Assembly (NCBI RefSeq): GCF_013815995.1
Contig: NZ_JACDFE010000009.1
Span: forward strand, 1-40,162
Direction of reading: 5' to 3'
DNA: 40,162 nt
From: Sporichthya sp.
GTDB lineage: Bacteria > Actinomycetota > Actinomycetes > Sporichthyales > Sporichthyaceae
Part shown: positions 18,324-26,201 of the stretch, one piece after another
Layout: every line of letters starts with the position of its first letter
Numbering within the stretch: the stretch's first letter is position 1
The notes under the pieces: model-generated
Seen by the model: the letters and a program-made list of their open reading frames with translations, nothing else
Database searches by the model: none
Told to the model about the DNA's origin: nothing
Position numbers and translations under genes: made by a program

Positions 18324-19912
18324 AGCGCGTCGATCGCCTTGGCGTAGTGCTCGCAAACGGCTGCGCGCTTGACTTTCAAGGTCGGTGTGACGAAGCCCGA
18401 GGCCGCGTCCCAGATGTCCGCCACGATGGCGAAGCGCTTCACCTGAGCCGCCTGCGCGAGGTTGCGGTTGGCGGCCTCGATCGCCTCGCCGATTGCCGCC
18501 GCAACTGCGGCTTCGGTCCGCCCTTGGCTCTCCACCGGGTCGAGCGAGATCAGGGCGGTCACGTACGGGCGCCGGTCCCCGATCGCCACGACCGGGCCGG
18601 CCAGCGGACTGGCGGCGCGGATCGCGTTCTCGACGTGCGCGGGCGCCACGTTCTTTCCGCCGGAGGTGATGATCAGCTCCTTCTTGCGCCCGACGATCGT
18701 GAGGAAGCCGTCGTCCAGCACGCCGACATCGCCGGTGCGCAACCAGCCATCGGCACCGATCGCCTCCGCCGTTGCCTCGGGCTTGTTGCGGTAGCCGAGC
18801 ATCACGGCCTCGCCGCGGACCAGGATCTCGCCGTCGTCGGCCAGGGCTATCTCGATCCCGTCGAAGGGGATGCCGACCGAACCGACCTTGCCGCGCCCCA
18901 CCCGGGTGCTGGTGATCACGCCCGAGACCTCGGTCATGCCGTAGCCCTCGATCAGCGGCAGCCCGATGCCCTCGTAGAAGTTCAGGATCTCGACGTCGAG
19001 CGGAGCTCCCCCGGTCAGCGTCACGACGTCGCCGTCCAGGCCGATGCTCGCGAGCAGGGCGGCGCCGACCTCGGGGTCACCGGGACCGCCGCCGGCCGGC
19101 ACCCGGGCGAGGAGAGCGACGCGCAGCTTCTCCCACATCCTCGGCATGCCGAGGAAGAAGGTGGGCCGCACCTCCACCATGGCCGCGACCAGCTTGCTCG
19201 GATCGGGCACGTACGTGACGCAGGCTCCGGTCCGGACCGGGCCCTGCAGGCACCACAGCCGGTCGGCGATGTGCGCCGACGGCAGGTAGGACAGCACGCG
19301 GCGCATCTGGTGCAGGCGCGGGTCCATGCTCAGCGCGGCCCGCCACATCGCGGCCAGGTTGCGGTGGGTCAGCTGCACGCCCTTCGGTGGCCCGGTGGTG
19401 CCGGAGGTGTAGACCAACGTGGCGACATCCTCGGGCCGGACCTCCGCGGCGGCCGAAACTGCGTCGAAGTCCGCGGGGCAGGCGTCCGCCACCGGTTGCA
19501 GGGCGGCTTCGCCCTCCTCGCCGAGGACCACGACGTGCGGATCGACCGCGGCCTGCGCCACGGCCTCGCGGATGATCGCCTCGAACTGTTCCTCGGTCAC
19601 CACGACCCGCACGGCCGCATCGTCGAGCAGGTAGGCGATCTCGGGAATCGGGGAGGTCGCGTAGATCGACATCGGTGTGCCGCCGGCCAGCTGCGTCGCG
19701 AGGTCAACCACCGCGAACTCGGGGCGGTTGACCAGCAGCATGGCCACCTGTTCGCCCCGGGTCACTCCGAGCGTAAGCAGACCACCGGCCAACCGATGCA
19801 CCTTCCCCTGCAGCTGACCCCACGTCACCTCGACCCCGGCGAGCGTGCGCTGGGCCGGGGCCTCGGCGTGCGCGGCCGCCGTGCGCTCGAAGACCTCGCA
19901 GGTAGTGCTCAC
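18311..19912 (-). CDS. AMP-dependent acyl-CoA synthetase/ligase (FadD-like)
   Basis: A 533-residue ANL-superfamily enzyme that activates a carboxylic acid with ATP and joins it to CoA. The P-loop YTSGTTGPPKG is at 168-178; GYGMTEVSG, the adenylate-binding LRTGDVG and the C-terminal TPTLKVKR (catalytic-lysine region) are also present. It resembles the long-chain FadD15/AMP-ligase branch but is somewhat shorter than typical 600-residue members. The GTG start at 19912 overlaps the BVMO-like stop by 4 bases, so it is translationally coupled and is the last gene of the P450-ACAD-BVMO-ligase operon. It would convert the acid made by oxidation into an acyl-CoA. Confidence 0.9.
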   Translation of the reverse strand: MSTTCEVFERTAAAHAEAPAQRTLAGVEVTWGQLQGKVHRLAGGLLTLGVTRGEQVAMLLVNRPEFAVVDLATQLAGGTPMSIYATSPIPEIAYLLDDAAVRVVVTEEQFEAIIREAVAQAAVDPHVVVLGEEGEAALQPVADACPADFDAVSAAAEVRPEDVATLVYTSGTTGPPKGVQLTHRNLAAMWRAALSMDPRLHQMRRVLSYLPSAHIADRLWCLQGPVRTGACVTYVPDPSKLVAAMVEVRPTFFLGMPRMWEKLRVALLARVPAGGGPGDPEVGAALLASIGLDGDVVTLTGGAPLDVEILNFYEGIGLPLIEGYGMTEVSGVITSTRVGRGKVGSVGIPFDGIEIALADDGEILVRGEAVMLGYRNKPEATAEAIGADGWLRTGDVGVLDDGFLTIVGRKKELIITSGGKNVAPAHVENAIRAASPLAGPVVAIGDRRPYVTALISLDPVESQGRTEAAVAAAIGEAIEAANRNLAQAAQVKRFAIVADIWDAASGFVTPTLKVKRAAVCEHYAKAIDALYSA

Positions 19913-21534
19913 CGAGCAGGCTCGAGTCCGGGTTCCATCACCAGGCCCGGGAAGCCGTCGGCCACGGCCGCATCCAGCATGACGTAGTACGGCGCCGCAC
20001 CGCCGAAGAAGAAGAGCACGTTGCTCTTCTTCCCCTCGACGTTCGTACCGAGGAACCAGCTGGCCGCGTCGCCGGTCGGCAACAGGGTCATGTTCAGCAC
20101 GGCCTCACACGTCCCGGCCCACTCCTTCACGGCCTCGGGCCGGGCCTCGACCACGTTGCTGCCCATCGAGCGCGCCCGGTGGATCGCCTGGCCGATGAAG
20201 ATGGCCTGCTTCTCGATGGTCGGCGGGATGTTGGTGAACGAGGTCTGCGGCCCGATGATCGAGAACAGGTTGGGGAACCCGTCCACAGCCACCCCGAGGT
20301 AGGTCTCCGCGCCCTCGGCCCACCGCTCCTGGATGCTGACGCCGCCCTTGCCCTGCAGGTCCAGCGCCATGAGCGCACCGGTCACGGCGTCGAAGCCGAG
20401 GGCGAAGATGATCATGTCGACGTCGTGCACGACGCCGTCCGCCGTCTTCACCCCGGTCGGCACGATCTCGACGATCGGGTTGTTCTTGACCGGCACCAGC
20501 GAGACGTTCGGGCGGTTGTAGGTCTCGTAGTAGAAATGCCCGAGCGGGGTCCGCTTGGAGAAGATCGGGTGGTCCTTCGGGCAGAGATTCTCTGCGGTCT
20601 CCGGGTCGTCGACAATGGCCCGGATCTTGTTGCGGACGTACTCCGAGGCGGCGTCGTTGCACTCCTTGACGACCAGCATGTCGTCGTAGGTCTTGAAGGC
20701 GAACTGGAAGCCGCCCTGCTCCCAGCCGCGGTCGAAGATCCGCTCCCGCTTCTCCGGATCGGTGTCGTTCCAGAACCGGTTCTCCGTCGTCCACGGGAAC
20801 GCGAAGACCTGCGTCTCGCACAGGTCCCAGAGGTAGCTGTGGTTGTTGCGGATCCACTCGCGCTGGCGCTCCCCGACCAGGTAGTTACGGCCCGGCATGA
20901 CGTAGTTGGGCGTGCGCTGAAAGACCGTCAGATGCTCGGCGACGTGCGCCACCTCGGGGATGATCTGCACCGCGGATGCACCGGTGCCGACGACCGCGAC
21001 CCGCTTGCCGGCGAAGCTGACCTCGTCCTTGGGCCAGCGGTTGGACATCAGGATCTCGCCGTGGAAGCTCTCCCGGCCGGGGAACGGGATCTCCAGCGGG
21101 GTGGAGAGCAGACCGGAGCCGCTGATCAGCCACCGGCACCGCAGGGTCTCCCCCGTGTTGGTCCCGACCTCCCAGGTGTTCGAGTCCTCGTTCCAGCGCG
21201 CCGAGGTGACCCGGGTGCCCAGCGCGATGTCCTTGAACATCTCGTGCTTGGTGGCGACCGCGGTCAGGTACTTGTGGACCTGCGGCTGGGACGGGAAGCG
21301 CTCGACGAACTCCCACTCGTCGAGCAGGTCCTGGTCGAAGCGGAAGCAGTAGGCCCAGGACTCGGTGTCGGTGCGCGCCCCCGGGTAGCGGTTCCAGTAC
21401 CAGGTGCCGCCGATGTCGGTGCCGGCCTCGAGGACCCTGGCCGACAAGCCCAGTTCGCGGCACTCGTGCAGCATCCGCAAACCGGCGAAGCCGGCGCCGA
21501 TGATGACGGCTTCGTGGTCGAGCTCAGCGGACAT
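19909..21534 (-). CDS. Flavin monooxygenase of the Baeyer-Villiger type
   Basis: A 541-residue FAD- and NADPH-dependent monooxygenase. The first Rossmann motif GAGFAG is at 13-18, and GGTWYWNRYPGARTDTES (42-59) is characteristic of type I Baeyer-Villiger enzymes such as cyclohexanone monooxygenase. The second Rossmann motif is GTGASA (183-188), with FQRTPNYVMP following. The fingerprint region reads FHGEILMSNRWP (157-168) instead of FxGxxxHxxxWP, so Met163 replaces the conserved His. A strong AGGAGG precedes the ATG. It starts 16 bases after the acyl-CoA dehydrogenase stop. It probably inserts oxygen next to a ketone, or performs a related oxidation, in a catabolic operon. The His-to-Met change makes true Baeyer-Villiger activity uncertain. 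Confidence 0.88.
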   Translation of the reverse strand: MSAELDHEAVIIGAGFAGLRMLHECRELGLSARVLEAGTDIGGTWYWNRYPGARTDTESWAYCFRFDQDLLDEWEFVERFPSQPQVHKYLTAVATKHEMFKDIALGTRVTSARWNEDSNTWEVGTNTGETLRCRWLISGSGLLSTPLEIPFPGRESFHGEILMSNRWPKDEVSFAGKRVAVVGTGASAVQIIPEVAHVAEHLTVFQRTPNYVMPGRNYLVGERQREWIRNNHSYLWDLCETQVFAFPWTTENRFWNDTDPEKRERIFDRGWEQGGFQFAFKTYDDMLVVKECNDAASEYVRNKIRAIVDDPETAENLCPKDHPIFSKRTPLGHFYYETYNRPNVSLVPVKNNPIVEIVPTGVKTADGVVHDVDMIIFALGFDAVTGALMALDLQGKGGVSIQERWAEGAETYLGVAVDGFPNLFSIIGPQTSFTNIPPTIEKQAIFIGQAIHRARSMGSNVVEARPEAVKEWAGTCEAVLNMTLLPTGDAASWFLGTNVEGKKSNVLFFFGGAAPYYVMLDAAVADGFPGLVMEPGLEPAR

Positions 21535-21550
21535 CGGGACCTCCTGCTAC

Positions 21551-22705
21551 TCAGGACTGCGGGTGACGGTGATCGAAGCGGCGACCGACCAGCTCGGCGG
21601 CGATCATGCTCAGGTGGATCTCGGTGGTGCCGCCGGCCACCTGGTAGGGCCGGACCACGCGGTAGAGCCACTCCAGCGGCATCTCGCGGGTCATGCCGGC
21701 GGCGCCGTGGATCTGCAGCGCCTCGTGGCACACCTCGGTGGCGGCGACGGTGGCGGCGACCTTGGCCGCCGAGGAGTCGATGCGCGACGGCAGGCCGTTG
21801 GCGCTCCGCGCGATCGCGCGATACGTCAACAGCCGCGCGGACTCCAGCTTGATGTACATCCGCGCGAGCTTGTCCTGGATCATCTGGAAGTCTGAGATCG
21901 GCCGGCCGAACTGGCGGCGCGTCTCGGCGTACTCGATCGACATGTCCATCGCGATCTGCGCGATACCCAGACACAGCGCCCCGGTCGCGGTGCGCTCCAG
22001 GCTGTAGGCCGAGAGCAGTTTGCGCATACCGTCGCCGTCGAAGAGCACGTCGGAGGCGGGCACGGTGGCGCTGTCGAAGAACAGCTCGTACCACGAGGAG
22101 CCGGACATGAACTCGTGCCGCGGGGACAGCGTCAGGCCCGGGGTGTCCCGGTGCACGATCACCGCGCCGATGCCGGAAACTCCCGGGCCGAAGCGGACGA
22201 ACACCAGGATGTGATCGGAGTCGGCCGCCGCGCCGCAGAAGGTCTTGCCGCCGTTGATCACGCAGGTGTCGCCGACGATCTCGGCCCTGGTGGCCATGTC
22301 GGTCAGCGCGCTACCGGCCTCCGGCTCGGTCAGCGAGATCGACCAGCGCTCCTCCCCCGCGCAGACCGGCGGAATGTAGCGCTTCTTCTGCTCCTCGGTG
22401 CCGAACTTCGCGATGAACGTGCACGGACCGGTCATGGCCATGACGGCGCGGGCGCCGGTGACCGGGCAACCCCATGCGAGCTGCTCGATCACCAGCACCG
22501 CGTCGAGCTCGGAGCGGCCGCCCCCGCCGTATTCCTCGGGCAGCGCGAGGCCAAGCAGGCCCAGCTCCCCGAGCAGCTTCAGGTTCTCGGTCGGCGGCGC
22601 ATAGGTGTGCCGGCGCTCGAACGCCGCCGGGCGAAGGCGCTCGATCGCCACCCGCCGGGCGAGAGCGACGATCTCCCGGGACTCGTCGTCCAGGTCGAAG
22701 TTCAC
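21551..22705 (-). CDS. Acyl-CoA dehydrogenase
   Basis: A 384-residue FAD-dependent acyl-CoA dehydrogenase, introducing an alpha,beta double bond in an acyl-CoA. The SISLTEPEAGSALTDMATRA block (123-142), YAETRRQFGRPISDFQMIQDKLA and the C-terminal MTREMPLEWLYRVVRPYQ are standard. The usual C-terminal catalytic Glu (YEGT) is replaced by VAGGTTEI, while Glu237 in AYSLERTA matches the alternative position used by isovaleryl-CoA and long-chain enzymes. The GTG start overlaps the P450 stop by 4 bases. It is the second gene of the P450-ACAD-BVMO-ligase operon, and could oxidise the acyl-CoA formed by the ligase or an upstream branched acyl-CoA. Confidence 0.92.
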   Translation of the reverse strand: MNFDLDDESREIVALARRVAIERLRPAAFERRHTYAPPTENLKLLGELGLLGLALPEEYGGGGRSELDAVLVIEQLAWGCPVTGARAVMAMTGPCTFIAKFGTEEQKKRYIPPVCAGEERWSISLTEPEAGSALTDMATRAEIVGDTCVINGGKTFCGAAADSDHILVFVRFGPGVSGIGAVIVHRDTPGLTLSPRHEFMSGSSWYELFFDSATVPASDVLFDGDGMRKLLSAYSLERTATGALCLGIAQIAMDMSIEYAETRRQFGRPISDFQMIQDKLARMYIKLESARLLTYRAIARSANGLPSRIDSSAAKVAATVAATEVCHEALQIHGAAGMTREMPLEWLYRVVRPYQVAGGTTEIHLSMIAAELVGRRFDHRHPQS

Positions 22706-23988
22706 GCGCGGCGGTCGAACTCGAGCGGGATCTCCTTGTAGGCGCGCACCATCATGCTCGGCGCGTGCTCGAGGGTGTGTCCGGGCGCGAGGCGGAGGTT
22801 GCCCAGGCGGGTGAGCACCGTCTCGAACGCGATCCGCGCCTCCTCGCGCGCCAGGCCGGCACCTGGGCAGGAGTGCGGTCCCCGCCCGAAGGAGAGGTGG
22901 CGACGCCCGTTGGGCCGGCGGATGTCGAAGGTGTGGGGATCCGGGAACTGTTCGGGATCGAGGTTGGCGGCGCTCCAGACCGGCACCACGATCGTCCCCG
23001 CGGCGACCGGGCAGCCGCCGAGCTCAGCGTCCTCGGTCGTCACCCGCCAGGTCTGCGGGACGGGGGCGTCGAAGCGCAGGACCTCCTCGATGAAGTCCGG
23101 GATCAAGCTGAAGTCCTTCTGCAGCTCCGCCGCGAGCTCGGGGCGCTCGGCCAGCGCCACCATGGCGGTGCCGAGCAGGGCCGCGGTGGTGTGGTTCCCC
23201 GCGGTCACGATCTGGACGACGATGCCCAGCAGCTCGGCCTCGGTGAGGCGGCGCTTGCCCTCGAAGTCGGCGTCCTCGAGCTCATGGGCCTCGACCTCGA
23301 CGTGGACCAGGTCGCTGAGCAGGTCCTCGCGCGGGTTCTCCCGGCGCGCCTCGATGCGCTCGGTCATGTACGCCTGGAACTCCAGGATCTTGCCGGCCAC
23401 CTTGACCCGCTCGGGGTTGTCGATCTGGTCCTGGAAGCCCTTGAACAGGGCGTCGCTCCAGCCCTTGAACGTCTCCCAGTCCGCCCGGTCGACCCCGAGG
23501 GTGTCGGCGATGATCGTGATCGGCAGCGGCGCCGCGAACTGCGACACCCACTCGCAACGGCCGGCGTCGATGAACGCGTCCACGAGCTCGTTGCAGATGT
23601 CCTGCAGGGTGGGGCCGAGCTCACGCGCGTGCCGCGGACTCATCGCCTTCAGGACCAGCGCCTTCTCCCGGTCGTGACTGCGCTTGTTGCCCGAGAGCAT
23701 CAGCACGTCGGTCGCCATCGGCCGGTACTGCGCGACCAGCTCGGTGACCTCGGGCGAGTACGGCTCCGGGCTGAGGCCGAGCAGGTGCGCACCCCGCCCC
23801 CCGGTGATGTTCGTCGAGAAGCGCTCCATCTGCTTGCTGACCTCGACGACGGCCTCCTGGCCGAACACCATCAGGCCCAGGCCAGGCAGTTCCAGGACGG
23901 AGGTCCCGTCGACCCGGAGTTGCTCGAAGAGCGGGAAAGGCCACTCCAGGGCGCCGGGGTCGGCGGCCGTCAGTTCACGTTCGCTCAT
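22702..23988 (-). CDS. Cytochrome P450
   Basis: A 428-residue soluble bacterial P450. The heme-binding loop is FGRGPHSCPG with Cys374 as thiolate ligand, the I-helix oxygen-activation motif is AGNHTT (263-268), and the K-helix ExxR is EEVLR (301-305). It probably hydroxylates a hydrophobic substrate and needs an external ferredoxin and reductase, none of which is in this window. AGGAGAG precedes its ATG. It heads an operon with acyl-CoA dehydrogenase (GTGA overlap), Baeyer-Villiger-like oxygenase and acyl-CoA ligase, so it is the likely first oxidation step. The promoter should lie in 23989-24202, shared with the divergent hydrolase; I see no clear operator there. The CYP family cannot be named. 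Confidence 0.96.
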   Translation of the reverse strand: MSERELTAADPGALEWPFPLFEQLRVDGTSVLELPGLGLMVFGQEAVVEVSKQMERFSTNITGGRGAHLLGLSPEPYSPEVTELVAQYRPMATDVLMLSGNKRSHDREKALVLKAMSPRHARELGPTLQDICNELVDAFIDAGRCEWVSQFAAPLPITIIADTLGVDRADWETFKGWSDALFKGFQDQIDNPERVKVAGKILEFQAYMTERIEARRENPREDLLSDLVHVEVEAHELEDADFEGKRRLTEAELLGIVVQIVTAGNHTTAALLGTAMVALAERPELAAELQKDFSLIPDFIEEVLRFDAPVPQTWRVTTEDAELGGCPVAAGTIVVPVWSAANLDPEQFPDPHTFDIRRPNGRRHLSFGRGPHSCPGAGLAREEARIAFETVLTRLGNLRLAPGHTLEHAPSMMVRAYKEIPLEFDRRA

Positions 23989-24202
23989 GGCTCTCTCCTG
24001 CCGGCACCGAACAAACCAGACGAATAGCTGGGAAGTTGAGCGGGGACGGATCGGACACTACTCCGGGACTGCGGCTTCGAACCAGGCTTCTGAGCTGGGA
24101 ATCCTCCCGATTGGCGCGACTACGCGGCGAGCGCAGCTCTGTCGCACAAACCAGCAAAGCGGTAGGTTTTCTCCTCCGAACACCGGCGATCAGGAGACGA
24201 CG

Positions 24203-25273
24203 ATGAGCGCTGACCCGACCCGTCCCGGCCGCCTCGGCGACCCCGACCTCAGCCTGGGCACCGACCCCCGCAGCGATCCCCGCATGGTGGCCGCGCTCGC
24301 GCCGTTCGGGATGGACGCCAACGGCGCGGAGGTGCCCCTCCCGGCCGACCTGACCCTCGACCAGATCCTCGCGACCTGCGGCGCGTTCGAGGAAGGCTTC
24401 GGGCAGGTCTTCGGCGCGCTCGCCGCCGGCAACCAGCCCGTCGCCGGGGTGACGCGGGAGACGACCTCGATCGCCGGACCCGACGGCAACGACATCACGC
24501 TCTACGTGCACCGTCCGGCCACGGCCGACGGCCCGTTGCCCGCCGTCGTCCACCTGCACGGCGGCGGCCAGGTGATCCTGGACGCTGCGGCGCCGACCTA
24601 CGTGCACTGGCGGGACCTGCTCGCGGCGACCGGCATGGTCGTGATCGGCGTGGAGTTCCGCAACGGCGCCGGCAAGCTCGGGCCGTACCCGTTCCCGGCC
24701 GGGCTGAACGACTGCACCGCCGCCACCCGGTGGGCGCTGGACAACGCCGCCTCGCTGGGGATCAGCAAGGTGCTGCTCTCCGGTGAGTCCGGCGGCGCGA
24801 ACCTGTCGCTGTCGGTGGCGCTGCGCGCCAAGCGCGAGGGCTGGGTCGACCGGATCGCCGGCGTCTACGCCATGTGCCCGTTCATCCACGGCGACTGGTC
24901 CAACCCGCCGGCGGACGTGCCCTCGCTGACCGAGAACCAGGGGTATTTCTTCCACACCAGCACCGCCGCCGTGCTGGCCGCCGCCTACGACCCCACCGGC
25001 GAGAACGCCGGCGACCCGACGGCCTGGCCGCTGCGCGCGACCGGGTCCGACGTCGCCGGGCTGCCTCCCCACGTCATCTCGGTCAACGAACTCGATCCGG
25101 TCCGTGACGAGGGCCTGAACTTCCTGCGCCTGCTGCTGGCCAACGGCGTGGAGGCGGCCGGCCGGGTCGTCGTCGGCACGTGTCACGCCGCCGAGGTGGC
25201 GATGCCCTCGGTGCTGCCGAACGTGGCCGCGTCGACGATCCGCGACATCAAGGGCTTCGCCGACTCGGTTTAA
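24203..25273 (+). CDS. Alpha/beta hydrolase, HSL (hormone-sensitive lipase) family
   Basis: A 356-residue esterase-like hydrolase. The oxyanion motif HGGG is at 119-122, the nucleophile is Ser196 in GESGG, the acid is probably the Asp in NELDPVRD and the base the His in GTCHAAE. CAGGAG precedes the ATG. Residues 1-80 are a helical N-terminal extension of the cap type. It diverges from the P450 operon and could open an ester or lactone made by the Baeyer-Villiger-like enzyme, which is inference from context. It converges with the TetR gene that follows, with 27 bases between them. Confidence 0.88.
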   Translation: MSADPTRPGRLGDPDLSLGTDPRSDPRMVAALAPFGMDANGAEVPLPADLTLDQILATCGAFEEGFGQVFGALAAGNQPVAGVTRETTSIAGPDGNDITLYVHRPATADGPLPAVVHLHGGGQVILDAAAPTYVHWRDLLAATGMVVIGVEFRNGAGKLGPYPFPAGLNDCTAATRWALDNAASLGISKVLLSGESGGANLSLSVALRAKREGWVDRIAGVYAMCPFIHGDWSNPPADVPSLTENQGYFFHTSTAAVLAAAYDPTGENAGDPTAWPLRATGSDVAGLPPHVISVNELDPVRDEGLNFLRLLLANGVEAAGRVVVGTCHAAEVAMPSVLPNVAASTIRDIKGFADSV

Positions 25274-25300
25274 ATGGCGGCCTCCGGCCGCGTCGCGGCG

Positions 25301-25954
25301 TCAGCTACCGCTGAGGGGCCGTCCGGCGCGCAGGTCGTCCAACGCGATCAGCAGCAGGCGCCGGGCGGCCGGCCAGGCCTCGCCCTGCGGCGCACCCCAG
25401 CCCTTGTCGAGGTGGGCGACCGCGAAGCCCTGGATGACGCTCTGTACGAGTTCCAGGAAGTCCGGCCACTGCGGGTTGCGCATCAACTCGGGCCCCCAGC
25501 CGTCGGCGGCGATCCGGCAGACGCTGTTGATGTTCTCGGCCGACATGCGCTGGAAGTTCTCGTTGAGTTGCTTGTCGGTGCGGGCGTGCACCGCCACGGC
25601 CAGCCAGGCCTGGAACAGCGGGCCGCCGAAGTAGATGTCGTCGAAGATCTGCCCGTCCCGGTCGGGGTTCGCCAGCCACCCCGGCACCTTGGACCGCAGC
25701 TCCCGCAGCAGCGCGACCATGCCGTCCTCGATGACGGCGATCGCCAGGTCGGACTTCTGCGCGAAGTAGTGCATCAGGCTGCCGCGCGAGACGCCGGCCC
25801 GCTCGGCCACGTTCGCGAACGTCATCGAGTAGTAGCCGGACTCGGCCAGGATCTCCAGGCCGGCCACGCTGATCTTGGCCAGCGCGACCGCGCGCCGCTG
25901 CGCCTGGGTCTGCCGTGGCCGGACTGGCACCGACTTCTTCGGCCTGCCGCTCAC
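25301..25954 (-). CDS. TetR-family transcriptional regulator
   Basis: A regulator of about 217 residues with the HTH in roughly residues 24-68 (AGLEILAESGYYSMTFANVAERAGVSRGSLMHYFAQKSDL). The start is uncertain: GTG 25954 begins SGRPKKSVPV, while GTG 25963 or 25975 lie closer to a GGGGAGGG stretch. The ligand domain is not recognisable. An inverted repeat at 26008-26037 upstream is a candidate autoregulatory operator. The convergent hydrolase and the P450 operon are plausible targets, but no matching site was found in their shared promoter region. Confidence 0.88.
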   Translation of the reverse strand: MSGRPKKSVPVRPRQTQAQRRAVALAKISVAGLEILAESGYYSMTFANVAERAGVSRGSLMHYFAQKSDLAIAVIEDGMVALLRELRSKVPGWLANPDRDGQIFDDIYFGGPLFQAWLAVAVHARTDKQLNENFQRMSAENINSVCRIAADGWGPELMRNPQWPDFLELVQSVIQGFAVAHLDKGWGAPQGEAWPAARRLLLIALDDLRAGRPLSGS

Positions 25955-26007
25955 GGCGGACACCGTAGCGGTCACCCCTCCCCTGCGGGACGTCGTCCCG
26001 GGCGGGT

Positions 26008-26037
26008 GCATGTCAGCTCGTGTGCAGGCTGACATGC
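26008..26037. promoter_or_regulatory. Inverted repeat upstream of TetR gene (candidate operator)
   Basis: Perfect 10-base arms GCATGTCAGC (26008-26017) and GCTGACATGC (26028-26037) are separated by 10 bases. A second smaller palindrome, CGGGAC-N3-GTCCCG, is at 25986-26000. Both lie upstream of the TetR start. Such spaced repeats are typical operators for TetR regulators. Confidence 0.6.
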
Positions 26038-26201
26038 GCCCCCACGGGCTGCTGATGCGCCTGAACCGGGCGCAGTCGCGGCAGGAAGCCCCCGGAATCC
26101 GCGAACGGCCTACGACATCCCGGACGTACTGGCTGTGGCCGGCGCGGACACCGACCGCTTGAGCTCAAGCTCCCGGCCGGCGTCCGCGAGGTCCACGTGA
26201 C

